Positions 9,355 to 19,759 are shown, counted from the first letter of the stretch. The stretch: DNA of 64,000 bases from Bizionia sp. (GCA_020631395.1 JAHDHI010000009.1:1-64000), one strand, 5' to 3'. Made by a program: numbers and translations. The notes: a model not told the origin generated them from the sequence alone.

Positions 9355-10582
9355 CTAGTAGTTTTGAGTAAATGGTATTTATCTTCTTGATTTTTTCGTT
9401 CCATGAGAAGTCCTTGGCTCTCTTCAATGCACCAAGAGACAATCTTTTTCTGTAGGTTTCATCGCAATAAAGCGATTCGATGGCTTTTTTGAAATCTTCG
9501 CGTATGGTTTTGATGTTGCCAACTTTAATCTTGATGCCACAAGTTTCGTTTACCACGTGAGCAAAGCCACAATGGTCCAAACAAACTATTGGTAATCCCA
9601 AGGCAATGGATTCCAGCGTTACGGTCGAGGTAAGGTCTTTTAAACTGGTAATGCAGGATAGATGTGCTTTTTGCATTGTCGCAAGAGCTTCTTCTTGGGG
9701 AATCCAACCGTGCCATTTGCAATTCTTTTCCATGTTTAGTCTTCGTGCTAGATTTTTCCAACGCCTTGTCTCCTTCCCAACACCCAAGACATCCAATTGC
9801 CAATCGATGTCGGGATCCAACAAAGCCAAGCTTTCCAACAAGATGTTTAACGCTTTTCCCGTGGTATGCTGCCCAGACCATACTATTCTCAATGGGTCAT
9901 TTGTTAATCTATCATTGGGTACGATGTTCAAGAGGGTGTCGGTTCCAATTTCGCTTATTGTAGTAGAAGCTCTGTTCCATAGCCTTGAAATGTCCTTTTG
10001 TATGTCTGGAGTGGCAGCAATGAGTTTGGTATTTCTTTTTTGGGCTGCTAGTCTAGGACGCCTTAGGAAATGCTTCTGAATGGTATTCATGACATTTCTC
10101 CCACCATAGAACAATTTGCCGTGGGCATTGAAAACGGAAAACAGATGCCAAGGGACGTCTTGGGTACCACCAATGGGACCCCAAACAAAGGGTTTGTCCA
10201 TTTTCCATAGGTAACCAGGCTCTCTATAGCCAACCATGTTGAGTTGATGTATGATGTCGAATGATTCTTTCTCATCCAATCGTTTTGCCAATTGATGGGC
10301 TTTTTTTTGCCAAGACCTGTAAAACCAATAATAGGATGGAGGCCATATCTTGCGTAGTTTGCGATTTCTCTTTTTTTGGATGAAATGGAAATGAATGTTG
10401 CCTATGTCTTCAGTTTTGGCAAATGCCTTTATGTCCTTTTCCCATTTTTCCTTTTCCGTGATGACATGTACCTCGTGGCTTTTGCTCAATCCATAGACGA
10501 AATTCCATCCCATTCCAGGTTCTGATCCCCTATAGGGACTACAAGCATAGCAAGAGATAAGTATTTTTAATGGTCTATTCAT
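9332..10582 (-). CDS. GT4 family glycosyltransferase
   Basis: Predicted polysaccharide glycosyltransferase of 416 aa. The N-terminus ILISCYACSPYRGSEPGMGWNF is a known start for one GT4 subgroup, in which the acceptor half is long and basic. The C-terminal half carries RIVWSGQHTTGKAL and the donor block TSTVTLESIALGLPIVCLD. It overlaps the kinase-like gene upstream by eight bases. Donor and linkage are not predictable by reading. Confidence 0.88.
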   Translation of the reverse strand: MNRPLKILISCYACSPYRGSEPGMGWNFVYGLSKSHEVHVITEKEKWEKDIKAFAKTEDIGNIHFHFIQKKRNRKLRKIWPPSYYWFYRSWQKKAHQLAKRLDEKESFDIIHQLNMVGYREPGYLWKMDKPFVWGPIGGTQDVPWHLFSVFNAHGKLFYGGRNVMNTIQKHFLRRPRLAAQKRNTKLIAATPDIQKDISRLWNRASTTISEIGTDTLLNIVPNDRLTNDPLRIVWSGQHTTGKALNILLESLALLDPDIDWQLDVLGVGKETRRWKNLARRLNMEKNCKWHGWIPQEEALATMQKAHLSCITSLKDLTSTVTLESIALGLPIVCLDHCGFAHVVNETCGIKIKVGNIKTIREDFKKAIESLYCDETYRKRLSLGALKRAKDFSWNEKIKKINTIYSKLLDETTNHS

Positions 10583-11579
10583 AGATGAGAGTTAGCATTG
10601 TATGGTGAAATTCATGAGGTTCGTTTGTTTTTTTCAACCTAACGATTTCCAGTATCAAGAATAACGAGATCAATGCTTTGGCCTCGTTGCATCCAATCTT
10701 GTTGAAAAGATATTCGGAAAGTGCATTTTGGTTTTTACCTCCAAGCAACCGTCCAACTTGAAAGTGGTATTTTATCACATCCAACCATTCCATTCCATTT
10801 TCAACGAAAAATTCGAAGTCGAAAGGCATCAAACCAGTATTTGTGGCAACGATGTTCCAAGGCGCGAAATCACCATGTTCGTAAGCTTCGCAATAGTATT
10901 CGGTGGACTGTTTCATGATTCCATCCAAAATGGATTTGTATGTAGAGAAACCTGATGAATCGAGTGTTGCATACAAGTCTTTTACTCTTTGGTGTTCTTT
11001 TAATTTTAATTTGTCGTTCTTTTTGAATTGATTGGCCAAGTCTTCAACGGCCATGTCTTTCAAATGCCCTATCGAGCCTTTTATCTCTGGAAGTATGATG
11101 TATGGAACCCCTTCATAGGTGTCGTAATCTATGGCTGGTTGTATGATTTGCCTTTTGGAAAGCAAAGCATTCGCTCTGTTTTCCGTATTTATGTTCTTGA
11201 TTCCGGTAGCATTCATGGGAAACTTCAAATACCCGAAGATGGATCCTTTGGTTTGGAGTTGCAATACGATCTTGTCCTTTGCCGTTGCATAATATATGGA
11301 CACGGTAAAAGAGGTGTTGAATTTATCTTCAAGATGTTTTATGAAACCTGATTTAGAGTAAGGTTTGGTGGCGAAGATGAATGTGGACATCGGGTTCAAG
11401 TTTGTAAACAGGAATCTACTTGTCCATTTTAAAGCTTTGGCTTTTTTGGAAAAGGGATTGTATAGCTTATGGGCATTTTTGGCTTTTATGGGATTGCCGA
11501 TTGCCAATGCGACCTTTGGTTTATTCTTGCTAGGTAAAAACAAGTACCTGTCCTCCGAAAAAAAACTAATACCTCTCAT
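10575..11579 (-). CDS. Aminoglycoside-phosphotransferase-fold kinase-like protein
   Basis: The C-terminal half shows the protein-kinase-like fold of the APH/choline-kinase group: catalytic loop HGDFAPWN (235-242) and metal-binding DFEF (254-257), with GYLKF (Lys about 119) as a possible ATP-contact lysine. The first 110 residues match nothing I know. Because it lies inside a polysaccharide operon and overlaps both neighbours, it may phosphorylate a sugar, a lipid carrier or a small alcohol that decorates the polymer. It overlaps the nucleotidyltransferase/dTMP-kinase-like gene by 14 bases, so the two probably work together. The substrate is unknown. Confidence 0.7.
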   Translation of the reverse strand: MRGISFFSEDRYLFLPSKNKPKVALAIGNPIKAKNAHKLYNPFSKKAKALKWTSRFLFTNLNPMSTFIFATKPYSKSGFIKHLEDKFNTSFTVSIYYATAKDKIVLQLQTKGSIFGYLKFPMNATGIKNINTENRANALLSKRQIIQPAIDYDTYEGVPYIILPEIKGSIGHLKDMAVEDLANQFKKNDKLKLKEHQRVKDLYATLDSSGFSTYKSILDGIMKQSTEYYCEAYEHGDFAPWNIVATNTGLMPFDFEFFVENGMEWLDVIKYHFQVGRLLGGKNQNALSEYLFNKIGCNEAKALISLFLILEIVRLKKTNEPHEFHHTMLTLIYE

Positions 11580-12825
11580 TCATTTTGTTCATTAAGATTG
11601 ATACTACTTCCTGTGTCACTATTTCTGGGGCACATCCTACATCTATATTGTGGTATGCCTTACCATCGGACAATGTCCTGTAGGCTTTTACTTGCCTATT
11701 CAATTCGGCCAACGCTACTTCTTTTTTTCTGTTGTATATCGTGTCGGCATCCGTTGTGAGAATAAAGTATAGTTCTGGTTTTGGAATGCAAAGACGGATT
11801 AGTCTCGCAATGTTTTTAGAGCCTCCATACCTATAGCGTTTGTGGTCTACGAGTAAATCGTCATAATAACGATCGAAGATTACCAAGGTCGATCTTATCT
11901 TTAGGTTCATGATGTTCTTGATCCATCCCAAATTGTACTGTAGTATGAAAAACAAAAGCTTGGCATAGGATTTTAACATCGAATAGGGAGGATGCTCATG
12001 AGGATTCGTTGTTATGTTGGGAGTGCCTTCATTGTCATTTTTAAAGGGTTTCAAATGAAAATAGGCTGTTTCCCTAAATGGCAAGGTTTCATTTGTCAAA
12101 GCATTGATGATGGTGGATTTTCCTGAGCCATCCGGCCCTAGAAAGGCGATGGCAATTCCTGTTGGCTTGAATATGCGCTTTAGGATTCTTAGCCTATCCT
12201 CGAAAAAGTCACCAATGGTGGTTTTTGTGTTGCTCTTCACGTCGTTTCTCAAACGATTTTCATTGTCTGTAAGCTTGCTTTTGTTTCCTGTCTTAAAGGC
12301 TTCAACAATGGTTTCGGAGTGGCTATTGAAGTTTTGCTTCAATATTGCCTTGCAATTGTCTTCGTCCCTAAAGTATAGTTCTTGAAGGTATCTGAATGAT
12401 TTTTCCGTGATTTCCTTCTTGTCTAGCTTTTTAAGCAAGTAGTGAAAGAATTCGTGTCGTGTCCCTAAGATGTCCAGACTCTTGTAGGTTGTTCTATTGC
12501 TGAAAATAGTTGCTTCGGTAAAATACACGGAGCCTTTTCTTTGAAGTTTGCCATAGATGTCCAAATTCAATAGTTCATAAGTCTTGGGGTTGAAAAGGAA
12601 TATGTTTTTGGCATATTGTTCCTGATGGTATATTTGTACGATTTGATAACTTTCGAGATCACAAAAGGATTTGATGACGTCTTCAATCCTAGAAAAGTCC
12701 TCGGCTTTGAATAGGATATCCACATCGCCATCGTTCATGTTGTTTTCAAACAAGGTTTCATAGCCACTTATCAATGCATAGTCAATGGCCCTTACATATA
12801 GATATTTTAAGAATTTATGAATCAT
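11566..12825 (-). CDS. Two-domain protein: nucleotidyltransferase-like plus thymidylate-kinase-like
   Basis: The N-terminal part contains ISGYETLFENNMNDGDVDIL (about 19-38), which resembles the GxDxD-type active site of the nucleotidyltransferase fold. The C-terminal half (from about 220) is a P-loop kinase with Walker A GPDGSGKST (230-238) and a DR motif (FDRYYDDLLVD), as in thymidylate kinases. A LID-like Arg-rich stretch follows. True Tmk is about 210 aa, stands alone and acts in nucleotide synthesis. Here the fusion sits in a polysaccharide operon next to an APH-fold protein, so a role in surface polymer modification is more likely. The chemistry is not known. Confidence 0.7.
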   Translation of the reverse strand: MIHKFLKYLYVRAIDYALISGYETLFENNMNDGDVDILFKAEDFSRIEDVIKSFCDLESYQIVQIYHQEQYAKNIFLFNPKTYELLNLDIYGKLQRKGSVYFTEATIFSNRTTYKSLDILGTRHEFFHYLLKKLDKKEITEKSFRYLQELYFRDEDNCKAILKQNFNSHSETIVEAFKTGNKSKLTDNENRLRNDVKSNTKTTIGDFFEDRLRILKRIFKPTGIAIAFLGPDGSGKSTIINALTNETLPFRETAYFHLKPFKNDNEGTPNITTNPHEHPPYSMLKSYAKLLFFILQYNLGWIKNIMNLKIRSTLVIFDRYYDDLLVDHKRYRYGGSKNIARLIRLCIPKPELYFILTTDADTIYNRKKEVALAELNRQVKAYRTLSDGKAYHNIDVGCAPEIVTQEVVSILMNKMNERY

Positions 12826-13947
12826 CTATTGTTTTTTGATAATTGTGTCCATCATGTCTGAAAATTCATTGGCTCTATTGGCCAATGTGTAACTTGCCAC
12901 CGAATTTTGGGTTTTGGATTTCATTTCTGAAAGCTTTGAAATTACGGCGGAGATTTCGTTGGTAAAGTCGTCTTTCGGGTTTACGACGAATCCATTTTCG
13001 CCGTCTTGTATAATCGAGGAAGCTCCTGCATTTTTGGAGCATACGACAGGAAGTCCCGAAGCCAAAGCTTCCAAGACGACATAACCGAAAGTATCTCGAT
13101 TGGATGGGAAAACGAAAACGTCCGAAACTTTGTAGTACTGCTTTAGTTCGTCCCTTCCTTGTCTTGGTATTAGTTTGATCTTATGTGCTACATCGTTGTT
13201 CTTGATCTTTGTTTCAAAATGTTGCTTCAATTCACCTTCCCCAATTAAAAGCAATTCGCAATTTGGTATGGAGATGACATTGTCGATGAGTTTTTCCAAA
13301 TTTTTCAAAGGAATGAAATTACCGATGCTTAGTATTATCGTCTTTTCCTTAGGAAGGTTTAGCTTCTGTCTCAATAGCGTTTTGCTTGGCAGGTTCTCGA
13401 TGTCGTTTTGCCATTCCAAGACATCAATTGTCTGAAAGGATTTCCGTATTGGCCTATTGGGGAATTTCCCTTTCAAATAAGATACGGTGAGATCCGAACA
13501 GGCTATGAATGCATCGACGTTTTTGGCTATGACTCTTCTCAAGGCATTTCTAAATGCAGAGCTGTTTTTTTCTGTTTGTTCTATTGCATCCGTCATGATT
13601 AGGAACTTGCATTTAAACAGGGGCTTGAAAAGTGACATGTATAGGCTGGGAAACCAAAAGGCAATGCTAATGACTACATCTGGCTTTTCCTTTTTTACTT
13701 GAAGAAGGAAGGTAGGGTTTAGTTGAGTGCGGTAAGACACGGCTTTTCGTCTTAAGTTCGTCTTGCCATCGATTATCCTCAAGACGTAATTGTTTTTGGG
13801 GTCGACAAAATGTTTTGCCTTCCATTGGTCATGCAGCCCTGGATGGTTTCCAAAACAGAAGACGACAAGATCCATATGCTTGCCGAGTTCATTGAAGAAC
13901 TTGTGGTTGGTTGGGTACAACGGAGGATGTAGGATGACGACTTTCAT
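12826..13947 (-). CDS. GT4 family glycosyltransferase
   Basis: Predicted glycosyltransferase of 373 aa. The C-terminal donor domain has TIILSIGNFIPLKNLEKLI, then SNRDTFGYVVLEALASGLPVVC, the usual EX7E-type donor site, and NGFVVNPKDD. The N-terminal half carries VVISIAFWFPSLYMS. Its stop abuts the start of the next gene with no gap, and its start overlaps the upstream glycosyltransferase by four bases. The linkage formed is unknown. Confidence 0.9.
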   Translation of the reverse strand: MKVVILHPPLYPTNHKFFNELGKHMDLVVFCFGNHPGLHDQWKAKHFVDPKNNYVLRIIDGKTNLRRKAVSYRTQLNPTFLLQVKKEKPDVVISIAFWFPSLYMSLFKPLFKCKFLIMTDAIEQTEKNSSAFRNALRRVIAKNVDAFIACSDLTVSYLKGKFPNRPIRKSFQTIDVLEWQNDIENLPSKTLLRQKLNLPKEKTIILSIGNFIPLKNLEKLIDNVISIPNCELLLIGEGELKQHFETKIKNNDVAHKIKLIPRQGRDELKQYYKVSDVFVFPSNRDTFGYVVLEALASGLPVVCSKNAGASSIIQDGENGFVVNPKDDFTNEISAVISKLSEMKSKTQNSVASYTLANRANEFSDMMDTIIKKQ

Positions 13948-15032
13948 GACTGTTCTAGGAGGTTTTTGTATAATTTGTCATAGTCTTCAACAAAACGCGT
14001 TACCGAAAACTCCCTTTCGGCATGTATTTTTGCGTTAGTAGCCATTTGTCTTGCAAAATCAGGGTATTTAATCAATAGCAATATTGCATCAGCCCATTGT
14101 TTGGCATCAAATGGGTTTACCAATAGTCCTGTTTTCCTATCTTTGATTAATTCGGGCAAGGCTCCCGCATTGGATACTATAATTGATTTTTTTTCAAGCA
14201 TGGCCTCTGCAACTGCAATTCCAAAGCCTTCTACATAACATGGGTGGACAAAAATATCCGTTGTTTTATATAAGTCTCCAATGTTTTTTTGATAACCTAA
14301 GAGTTCGAAGGTTTCACTTAGCCCTTTTTCTTTGATTTGTCTTCTATAAGAAGCTATCGCAGGACCACCACCAGCAATAATGAACTTGATTTGTGTATGG
14401 CCCCCTTTTAAAAGTATCATTGCACAATCAATTAAAATTTGAACATTTTTTATCTTGGACAAACCAGAAACACAAAGAATGTTTATGGTTTCCCCCCTTA
14501 AGGGAATTGTCTTGTCTCTGGAGGGAGGTTTGTTGGTGCCATTGTAGATGACATGTCCATTTGCTTGTTTCAACAATGGGTGGGCCTTTGTTTTTTCATT
14601 CTTCACATAATTCGATATGTATACAAAAGCATCGACTTTTCTGTAAATCTTATTCAAGATGTGTCTTTTATAGCCCGATGGAGATGAGGAAGTAACAAAG
14701 GCGATTATCAATTTGACCTTGGGCCTCAAGGTTTTCAATATCCCTGCCAACAATTCTCCGAAGAAGAATTGGGATTGGATGATTTCGATGTCATGCTCGT
14801 CAATGATGTTCAAAAGGCTTTTTATGTGCTTGTATAGGTTTTTCTTGTAATTCCCTTCGAAAATCTTGGCTCCGGATTCTATGAAATCATTTTTGAATTC
14901 TTTTGAATAGGCATTGGTCCATACATACATGTGACATTCATTGGAAGAATATTTTATTAAATCCATTGTCTTTTTGGGAGTTCCTCCAAACTTGTTGTAT
15001 GATGACAATATGTATAAGATTTTTACAGCCAT
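13944..15032 (-). CDS. GT4 family glycosyltransferase
   Basis: Predicted glycosyltransferase of 362 aa with the N-terminal acceptor loop ILYILSSYNKFGGTPKKT. The C-terminal donor site includes PCYVEGFGIAVAEAMLEKK and GLLVNPFDAKQW. The middle contains ILCVSGLSKIKNVQILIDC, a nucleotide-sugar strand. It directly follows the polymerase gene with no spacer, so it belongs to the same transcript. It adds one sugar of the repeat unit. Which one cannot be told. Confidence 0.9.
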   Translation of the reverse strand: MAVKILYILSSYNKFGGTPKKTMDLIKYSSNECHMYVWTNAYSKEFKNDFIESGAKIFEGNYKKNLYKHIKSLLNIIDEHDIEIIQSQFFFGELLAGILKTLRPKVKLIIAFVTSSSPSGYKRHILNKIYRKVDAFVYISNYVKNEKTKAHPLLKQANGHVIYNGTNKPPSRDKTIPLRGETINILCVSGLSKIKNVQILIDCAMILLKGGHTQIKFIIAGGGPAIASYRRQIKEKGLSETFELLGYQKNIGDLYKTTDIFVHPCYVEGFGIAVAEAMLEKKSIIVSNAGALPELIKDRKTGLLVNPFDAKQWADAILLLIKYPDFARQMATNAKIHAEREFSVTRFVEDYDKLYKNLLEQS

Positions 15033-16307
15033 TTATATATTTGAGTTTATGTTGTTTTGTATGGAAGGGGGCTTGCTAGATGAAAGGAGGTGAAATGCTA
15101 TAACACCAGGAATTATTCCATGCGCAAATGTGAAAACGGACCACGTATAATTGATAAACAGGTATTGCGTCAAATAAATGGACATTGCCAAAGACAAAGG
15201 GTTTTTATGAGTTTTAAAAAATCCCAGTGCATAATAGCTAAATAAGACGATTAGGATAATCGCCGTGCCCACATATCCGAATTTTATAAGCATGTCTACA
15301 TAACCAGAGTCTATAACCGTAAAACGTTCCATAAATCTATTTACCCCATGCGTTTTAACCCCTTTCATGAAATCTGAGGATTGATGAATGAATCCATAAC
15401 CGAATTCTTTTTGCTTATCAATGGCTTCCCATCTAAACCCGTTATAGATGTCTCTTGAACTCAGCGAATTGTTTTCGCCTGTAATAATGCCTTCGACATT
15501 AATGACAACCTCATCATATAGTCCTTTAATAAACAGTAATGCTAAAGAAGCACATAGAAAGACAATCAAGGAAAAGCGAGTTATGATAATTTTTTTCAGA
15601 GTCAATTGTTTGTCATAGATGTACTTGTACAAAATAAAGCCAACTATGGTCATAGCCGTTATACTTAAGTGCGATGCTAGAAACAAACCAAGGAAAAGAT
15701 ATAGGATGATCAGTCTGTCTTTCAGGTTTCTCATATTCGAGAATTTTATCCTAATGGCATATAGAAATATGGCCAAACTTATATAAGTGGGGAAGAATGT
15801 TCGTATGTATCTTCCGTTATAGTACAAAGGAGGGGCAAATTCAGGAAAGGCAATACCTATGATATAAATGGAGCTTAGGTAGATTCCTAAAAATTTGATG
15901 AGTTTTAATAATTGAGGATTGTCAATCCTATCTCGATAAACGACCATATACAAAAACAAAAAATAGAACCAGGATTCTTTGCTAGCCATCAATGCAAGGT
16001 ATAAAGAAGAGTTGCTATCTAGAAAAGGCTTGATGATGCCATAGAGCAACATCGCGATAATAAAATAAATAAACCATTGGGTTTCTTGAGGAATGACATA
16101 CCATCGTCTTTTAAAAAATATACTGAAGATGGTTATGAGGTTGAGACCAAAAAAACCAATTTCTATACCCGAAACAATAAAAGAAGAGGGATCTATAAAA
16201 CCTAAAAACTTGGTAGAAGCCAAAATATAGTATAAGACAAAATAACTAGGGTGTTTTATTCCTAGTATTAATCCAATACCATAAAAACCACAAAGTAACA
16301 TTATCAT
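15033..16307 (-). CDS. Wzy-like O-antigen/polysaccharide polymerase
   Basis: A very hydrophobic 424-aa protein with about ten transmembrane segments and one longer outward loop (about residues 260-310) before the last membrane group. That is the topology of Wzy polymerases, which join undecaprenyl-linked repeat units in the periplasm. Primary sequence of Wzy is poorly conserved, so the call rests on topology and position between the flippase and glycosyltransferase genes. It overlaps the flippase by four bases. A ligase role is the main alternative. Confidence 0.8.
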   Translation of the reverse strand: MIMLLCGFYGIGLILGIKHPSYFVLYYILASTKFLGFIDPSSFIVSGIEIGFFGLNLITIFSIFFKRRWYVIPQETQWFIYFIIAMLLYGIIKPFLDSNSSLYLALMASKESWFYFLFLYMVVYRDRIDNPQLLKLIKFLGIYLSSIYIIGIAFPEFAPPLYYNGRYIRTFFPTYISLAIFLYAIRIKFSNMRNLKDRLIILYLFLGLFLASHLSITAMTIVGFILYKYIYDKQLTLKKIIITRFSLIVFLCASLALLFIKGLYDEVVINVEGIITGENNSLSSRDIYNGFRWEAIDKQKEFGYGFIHQSSDFMKGVKTHGVNRFMERFTVIDSGYVDMLIKFGYVGTAIILIVLFSYYALGFFKTHKNPLSLAMSIYLTQYLFINYTWSVFTFAHGIIPGVIAFHLLSSSKPPSIQNNINSNI

Positions 16308-17590
16308 ACCTTAACTATTTGCTTACTGTTGTTTTTAATGAAAAATGCAAGAGCTATGACAACAGCACTAATAATTAAACTAATGCTATATGCATAGATA
16401 AACCTGTAAATGAGCTCGTGTTCCTTCAAGGCAAAAAAGAGTATGATACTACAAAAAGGAACTATTAATTTTAATAGAAGTGCTTTTTTAAGATCATTGT
16501 TTCCTAAAAAATACCTGTAGAATATTTCTACGATGGCAACGGATCCCAAAGCTGAGATTAGCGTGAAGGAAGTATCGTATAGAAGGGATAGGTTGTTGGT
16601 TTTTAAATTTAAAAAAGAAAGGACATTCGAGCCTAGAACATAATAGCCAACAAGCATCAAGACATACATCAAAGTCGAAATGTAAAAGATGTTATATGCG
16701 ATCCTTACCATGTTGTCCTTGTTGGTTTTTATTTGTTTTGAAAAGACGGCGAACATGGGGACGGCTAATGAGGTTATAAAATTATTGGCCAACATTGCTA
16801 TTTTAAAGGACAGATCAAACAAGGCATATAGCCCCACATCGGCAACCATGAGGACGAAAATGTAACGCATCGTTGGCATCATGAGGCTGTTTACAAGGCC
16901 TATGTTTAAAAAGGCAAAAGAACTTTTCAAAACATATTTGACATTGGAGAAACTCACCTTTACTATTCGAATGGAGGTTTTGATCCTTAGATACATAACG
17001 TTGAAAAGGAATAGCAACAGTGTCAATGCCAATGGCGTTATTATATATGGGATGGTTTCATTGGTGAAGAAACTAAGGGTGTATATGGAAAGGTACAATA
17101 GTGGCGTGTATATGGCCAAACTCAAATTAACCACGTGAATCATCAATTTGGCTTCCAAGACTGTTCGACATAAATTGTTCATGAGCATCAATACAAGGAG
17201 CAAGAACCCTGTGTTGAGTAGAATGAACTTGTCATCGGCTGCCATGTTCAATTTGCTGCCAAGGAGGTCTACCGAGAAAAGCTGAAGGAGAATGAATGCC
17301 AACGACAGAATGCCGACAATGGATAGATTGATGTAGAATGCGGACGAGATGACTTTGTTTTCTGGAATCTTGTTTTCCCCACTCAAGAGAACCACAGCTT
17401 TGGACAACCCCAAGTCCACGAGTGACGAAACACCACTGAACAACAATGTCAAACTTACTATGCCATAAAGCTCCAGGCCAACTCGTTTTATGATTAGTGG
17501 CAATAACAACAATGTAACCAGTGTAACTGTAAAAATTTTGCTTACAGAGACTAAAAAGTTGGTTTTTAGGTACTTCGAAACGCTCTTCAA
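16304..17590 (-). CDS. Wzx-like oligosaccharide flippase
   Basis: A 428-aa MOP-superfamily membrane protein with about twelve helices, starting KTNFLVSVSKIFTVTLVTLL and continuing VSSLVDLGLSKAVVLL, a usual early-helix pattern of Wzx. It should move the lipid-linked repeat unit to the periplasmic side. It is followed directly by the polymerase gene. A 95-base gap separates it from fcl upstream and may hold a promoter, although no exact TAnnTTTG box is visible. Confidence 0.88.
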   Translation of the reverse strand: MKSVSKYLKTNFLVSVSKIFTVTLVTLLLLPLIIKRVGLELYGIVSLTLLFSGVSSLVDLGLSKAVVLLSGENKIPENKVISSAFYINLSIVGILSLAFILLQLFSVDLLGSKLNMAADDKFILLNTGFLLLVLMLMNNLCRTVLEAKLMIHVVNLSLAIYTPLLYLSIYTLSFFTNETIPYIITPLALTLLLFLFNVMYLRIKTSIRIVKVSFSNVKYVLKSSFAFLNIGLVNSLMMPTMRYIFVLMVADVGLYALFDLSFKIAMLANNFITSLAVPMFAVFSKQIKTNKDNMVRIAYNIFYISTLMYVLMLVGYYVLGSNVLSFLNLKTNNLSLLYDTSFTLISALGSVAIVEIFYRYFLGNNDLKKALLLKLIVPFCSIILFFALKEHELIYRFIYAYSISLIISAVVIALAFFIKNNSKQIVKV

Positions 17591-17685
17591 TTTTTTTAAT
17601 TATAATTGTTTTAGGGAGCTGTAGGGAGTTAATAGTTTTTTTCGTTAATATGATGTGTTTAAGGAATAATTAAGATAAGAATTAA

Positions 17686-18645
17686 TTATTTAATGGTCAC
17701 ATTTCTTAGTTGTTCCATATTCTTACAATACCATTTGTAAGTGTCTAAAATGCCTTCTTTGAGGTCTATCTTTGCCTTCCAACCCAAGTTGTTCATCTTG
17801 GAGACATCCAATAGTTTCCTTGGCGTGCCATCTGGTTTTGACGAGTCCCAAACAATTTGTCCTTCATGGCCAATGATTTTTTGAATGCTTTCAGCCAATT
17901 CCTTGATGGTGATGTCCTTTCCAGTTCCAATGTTGTATAGGGGTTCGGGTAGTTCGTTCTCCAATGCAAAGGCCACGGCCTTGGCCAAATCGTCCACGTG
18001 CAAAAACTCGCGCATTGGTGTTCCCGTACCCCACAAGACCACATCGTCATTGTTTTTTTTAGCTTCATGAAATTTTCTAAGCATGGCTGGCAAAACATGG
18101 GATGTATTCAAATCGAAGTTGTCGAAGGGGCCAAATAGGTTGGTGGGCATTAAACTCACGAAATCCCTATTGAACTGTTTTCTTATGGCTTCACATAACT
18201 TTACTCCAGAGATCTTTGCGATGGCATACCATTCGTTGGTTGGTTCTAGCTTGCCAGACAGCAAGGAGCCTTCTCCTATGGGTTGAGTTGCCAATTTGGG
18301 ATAGATGCATGAACTACCAAGAAAAATGAATTTTTTCACATTCATATCGAAAGCAGCTTTTATGAGGTTGTTTTGAATTGACATGTTGTCCATCAAAAAT
18401 TGATAGGGATAGTCATTGTTGGCAGCAATCCCCCCAACGACAGCTGCTGCATCTATGATTGCTTCTGGTTTTTCTTCGGCTATAAATGCACGGACAGCTT
18501 CTTGGTTCCTAAGATCCAGTGCATCTCTCGACCTTCCCAATAGGTTGGTGTATTTCTCATTTTCAAGAGTTCTCCATATGGCTTTGCCTACCATCCCATT
18601 ATGACCGGCAATGTATATTTTTTTATTTTTATTCACGTTATTCAA
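17686..18645 (-). CDS. fcl: GDP-L-fucose synthase
   Basis: Bifunctional epimerase-reductase that turns GDP-4-keto-6-deoxy-mannose into GDP-L-fucose using NADPH. The Rossmann motif GHNGMVG (14-20) is followed by SSCIYP (111-116) and the catalytic YxxxK pair NEWYAIAK (Tyr 140, Lys 144). The C-terminal block [18 protein letters not shown] is typical. At 319 aa the length is normal. It overlaps gmd by eight bases. The pair supplies fucose (or a derivative) for this polysaccharide. GDP-mannose synthesis genes are not in the window. Confidence 0.96.
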   Translation of the reverse strand: MNNVNKNKKIYIAGHNGMVGKAIWRTLENEKYTNLLGRSRDALDLRNQEAVRAFIAEEKPEAIIDAAAVVGGIAANNDYPYQFLMDNMSIQNNLIKAAFDMNVKKFIFLGSSCIYPKLATQPIGEGSLLSGKLEPTNEWYAIAKISGVKLCEAIRKQFNRDFVSLMPTNLFGPFDNFDLNTSHVLPAMLRKFHEAKKNNDDVVLWGTGTPMREFLHVDDLAKAVAFALENELPEPLYNIGTGKDITIKELAESIQKIIGHEGQIVWDSSKPDGTPRKLLDVSKMNNLGWKAKIDLKEGILDTYKWYCKNMEQLRNVTIK

Positions 18646-19759
18646 AATGGTTTAGGGTTTTGTAACCTCCTTCTTTTAGGTATTGCTCTTCTTTCATCAG
18701 CTTCAAGTCATTGTGCATCATATCCGTAATCAAGTCTTTCAAGGAATGCTTGGCGACCCAACCTAGTTTGTTTTTTGCCTTTGTGGGGTCTCCAATCAAG
18801 AGATCGACTTCGGTAGGTCTGAAATACTTTGGGTCTATGGATAGGACTTCTTTACCAATGGGCAATTGGTAGTTGTAGTCGTTGCATGCTAGTATGTAGG
18901 CCCTTTCATCTACTCCAGAGCCTTGAAATTCCAATTCAATGCCTACTTCGGCAAAGCTCATTCTTATAAAGTCCCTAACGGACGTGGCTTTTCCTGTGGC
19001 AATAACCCAATCTTCAGGGGCGTCTGCTTGCAAAATCATCCACATCATCTCCACGTAGTCCTTTGCGTGTCCCCAGTCCCTTTTTGCGTCAAGGTTTCCA
19101 ATGTACAACTTATCTTGAAGCCCGCAAGCTATCCTAGCCGTAGCTCTGGTGATTTTTCTCGTTACGAAGGTTTCCCCCCTCAATGGGGATTCATGGTTGA
19201 ACAGGATGCCATTGCAAGCAAACATGCCATAGGCTTCCCTGTAATTTACGGTAATCCAATAGGCATACATCTTGGCAACGCCATATGGGCTTCTTGGATA
19301 GAATGGTGTCGTTTCCGATTGCGGTACCTCTTGCACCTTTCCAAACAACTCCGAAGTAGAGGCCTGGTAAATCTTTGTCTTCTTCTCCAAACCCAACAAA
19401 CGTACGGCATCAAGTATCCGGAGTGTTCCCAAGCCATCTGCATTTCCAGTATATTCTGGAATGTCGAACGATACCCTGACATGACTCATGGCTGCCAAGT
19501 TGTATATTTCGTTTGGTTCTATTTCCTTTATCAAACGTATCAAATTGGAAGTGTCGGTCATGTCCCCATAATGCAATATGAAATTCCTATTCTCTATGTG
19601 AGGATCCTGATACAGATGATCTATCCTATTCGTGTTGAATAGAGACGAACGTCTTTTCACACCGTGTACGATATATCCTTTCTTTAATAAAAACTCACTT
19701 AAATAAGCGCCGTCCTGCCCTGTAATGCCCGTAATTAAGGCTACTTTCTTGTTCCTCAT
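18638..19759 (-). CDS. gmd: GDP-mannose 4,6-dehydratase
   Basis: Converts GDP-D-mannose to GDP-4-keto-6-deoxy-D-mannose, the first step to GDP-L-fucose. NADP-binding motif GITGQDG (11-17), conserved VKRRSS(L)FNT loop, catalytic STSELFG (134-140) and [10 protein letters not shown] (Tyr 159, Lys 163) are all present, as is [20 protein letters not shown]. At 373 aa the length is as expected. It is the first gene of the minus-strand polysaccharide operon. A 42-base gap separates it from the outer-membrane protein gene upstream. Confidence 0.97.
   Translation of the reverse strand: MRNKKVALITGITGQDGAYLSEFLLKKGYIVHGVKRRSSLFNTNRIDHLYQDPHIENRNFILHYGDMTDTSNLIRLIKEIEPNEIYNLAAMSHVRVSFDIPEYTGNADGLGTLRILDAVRLLGLEKKTKIYQASTSELFGKVQEVPQSETTPFYPRSPYGVAKMYAYWITVNYREAYGMFACNGILFNHESPLRGETFVTRKITRATARIACGLQDKLYIGNLDAKRDWGHAKDYVEMMWMILQADAPEDWVIATGKATSVRDFIRMSFAEVGIELEFQGSGVDERAYILACNDYNYQLPIGKEVLSIDPKYFRPTEVDLLIGDPTKAKNKLGWVAKHSLKDLITDMMHNDLKLMKEEQYLKEGGYKTLNHFE

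Noticed and set aside
11566-12825. Housekeeping thymidylate kinase (tmk)
   Set aside because: The protein is twice the Tmk length, has an extra nucleotidyltransferase-like domain, and sits in a glycan operon.
18923-19642. Open frame of 239 codons on the plus strand inside gmd
   Set aside because: Gmd on the other strand is a perfect family match with all catalytic residues; the plus frame is a shadow.
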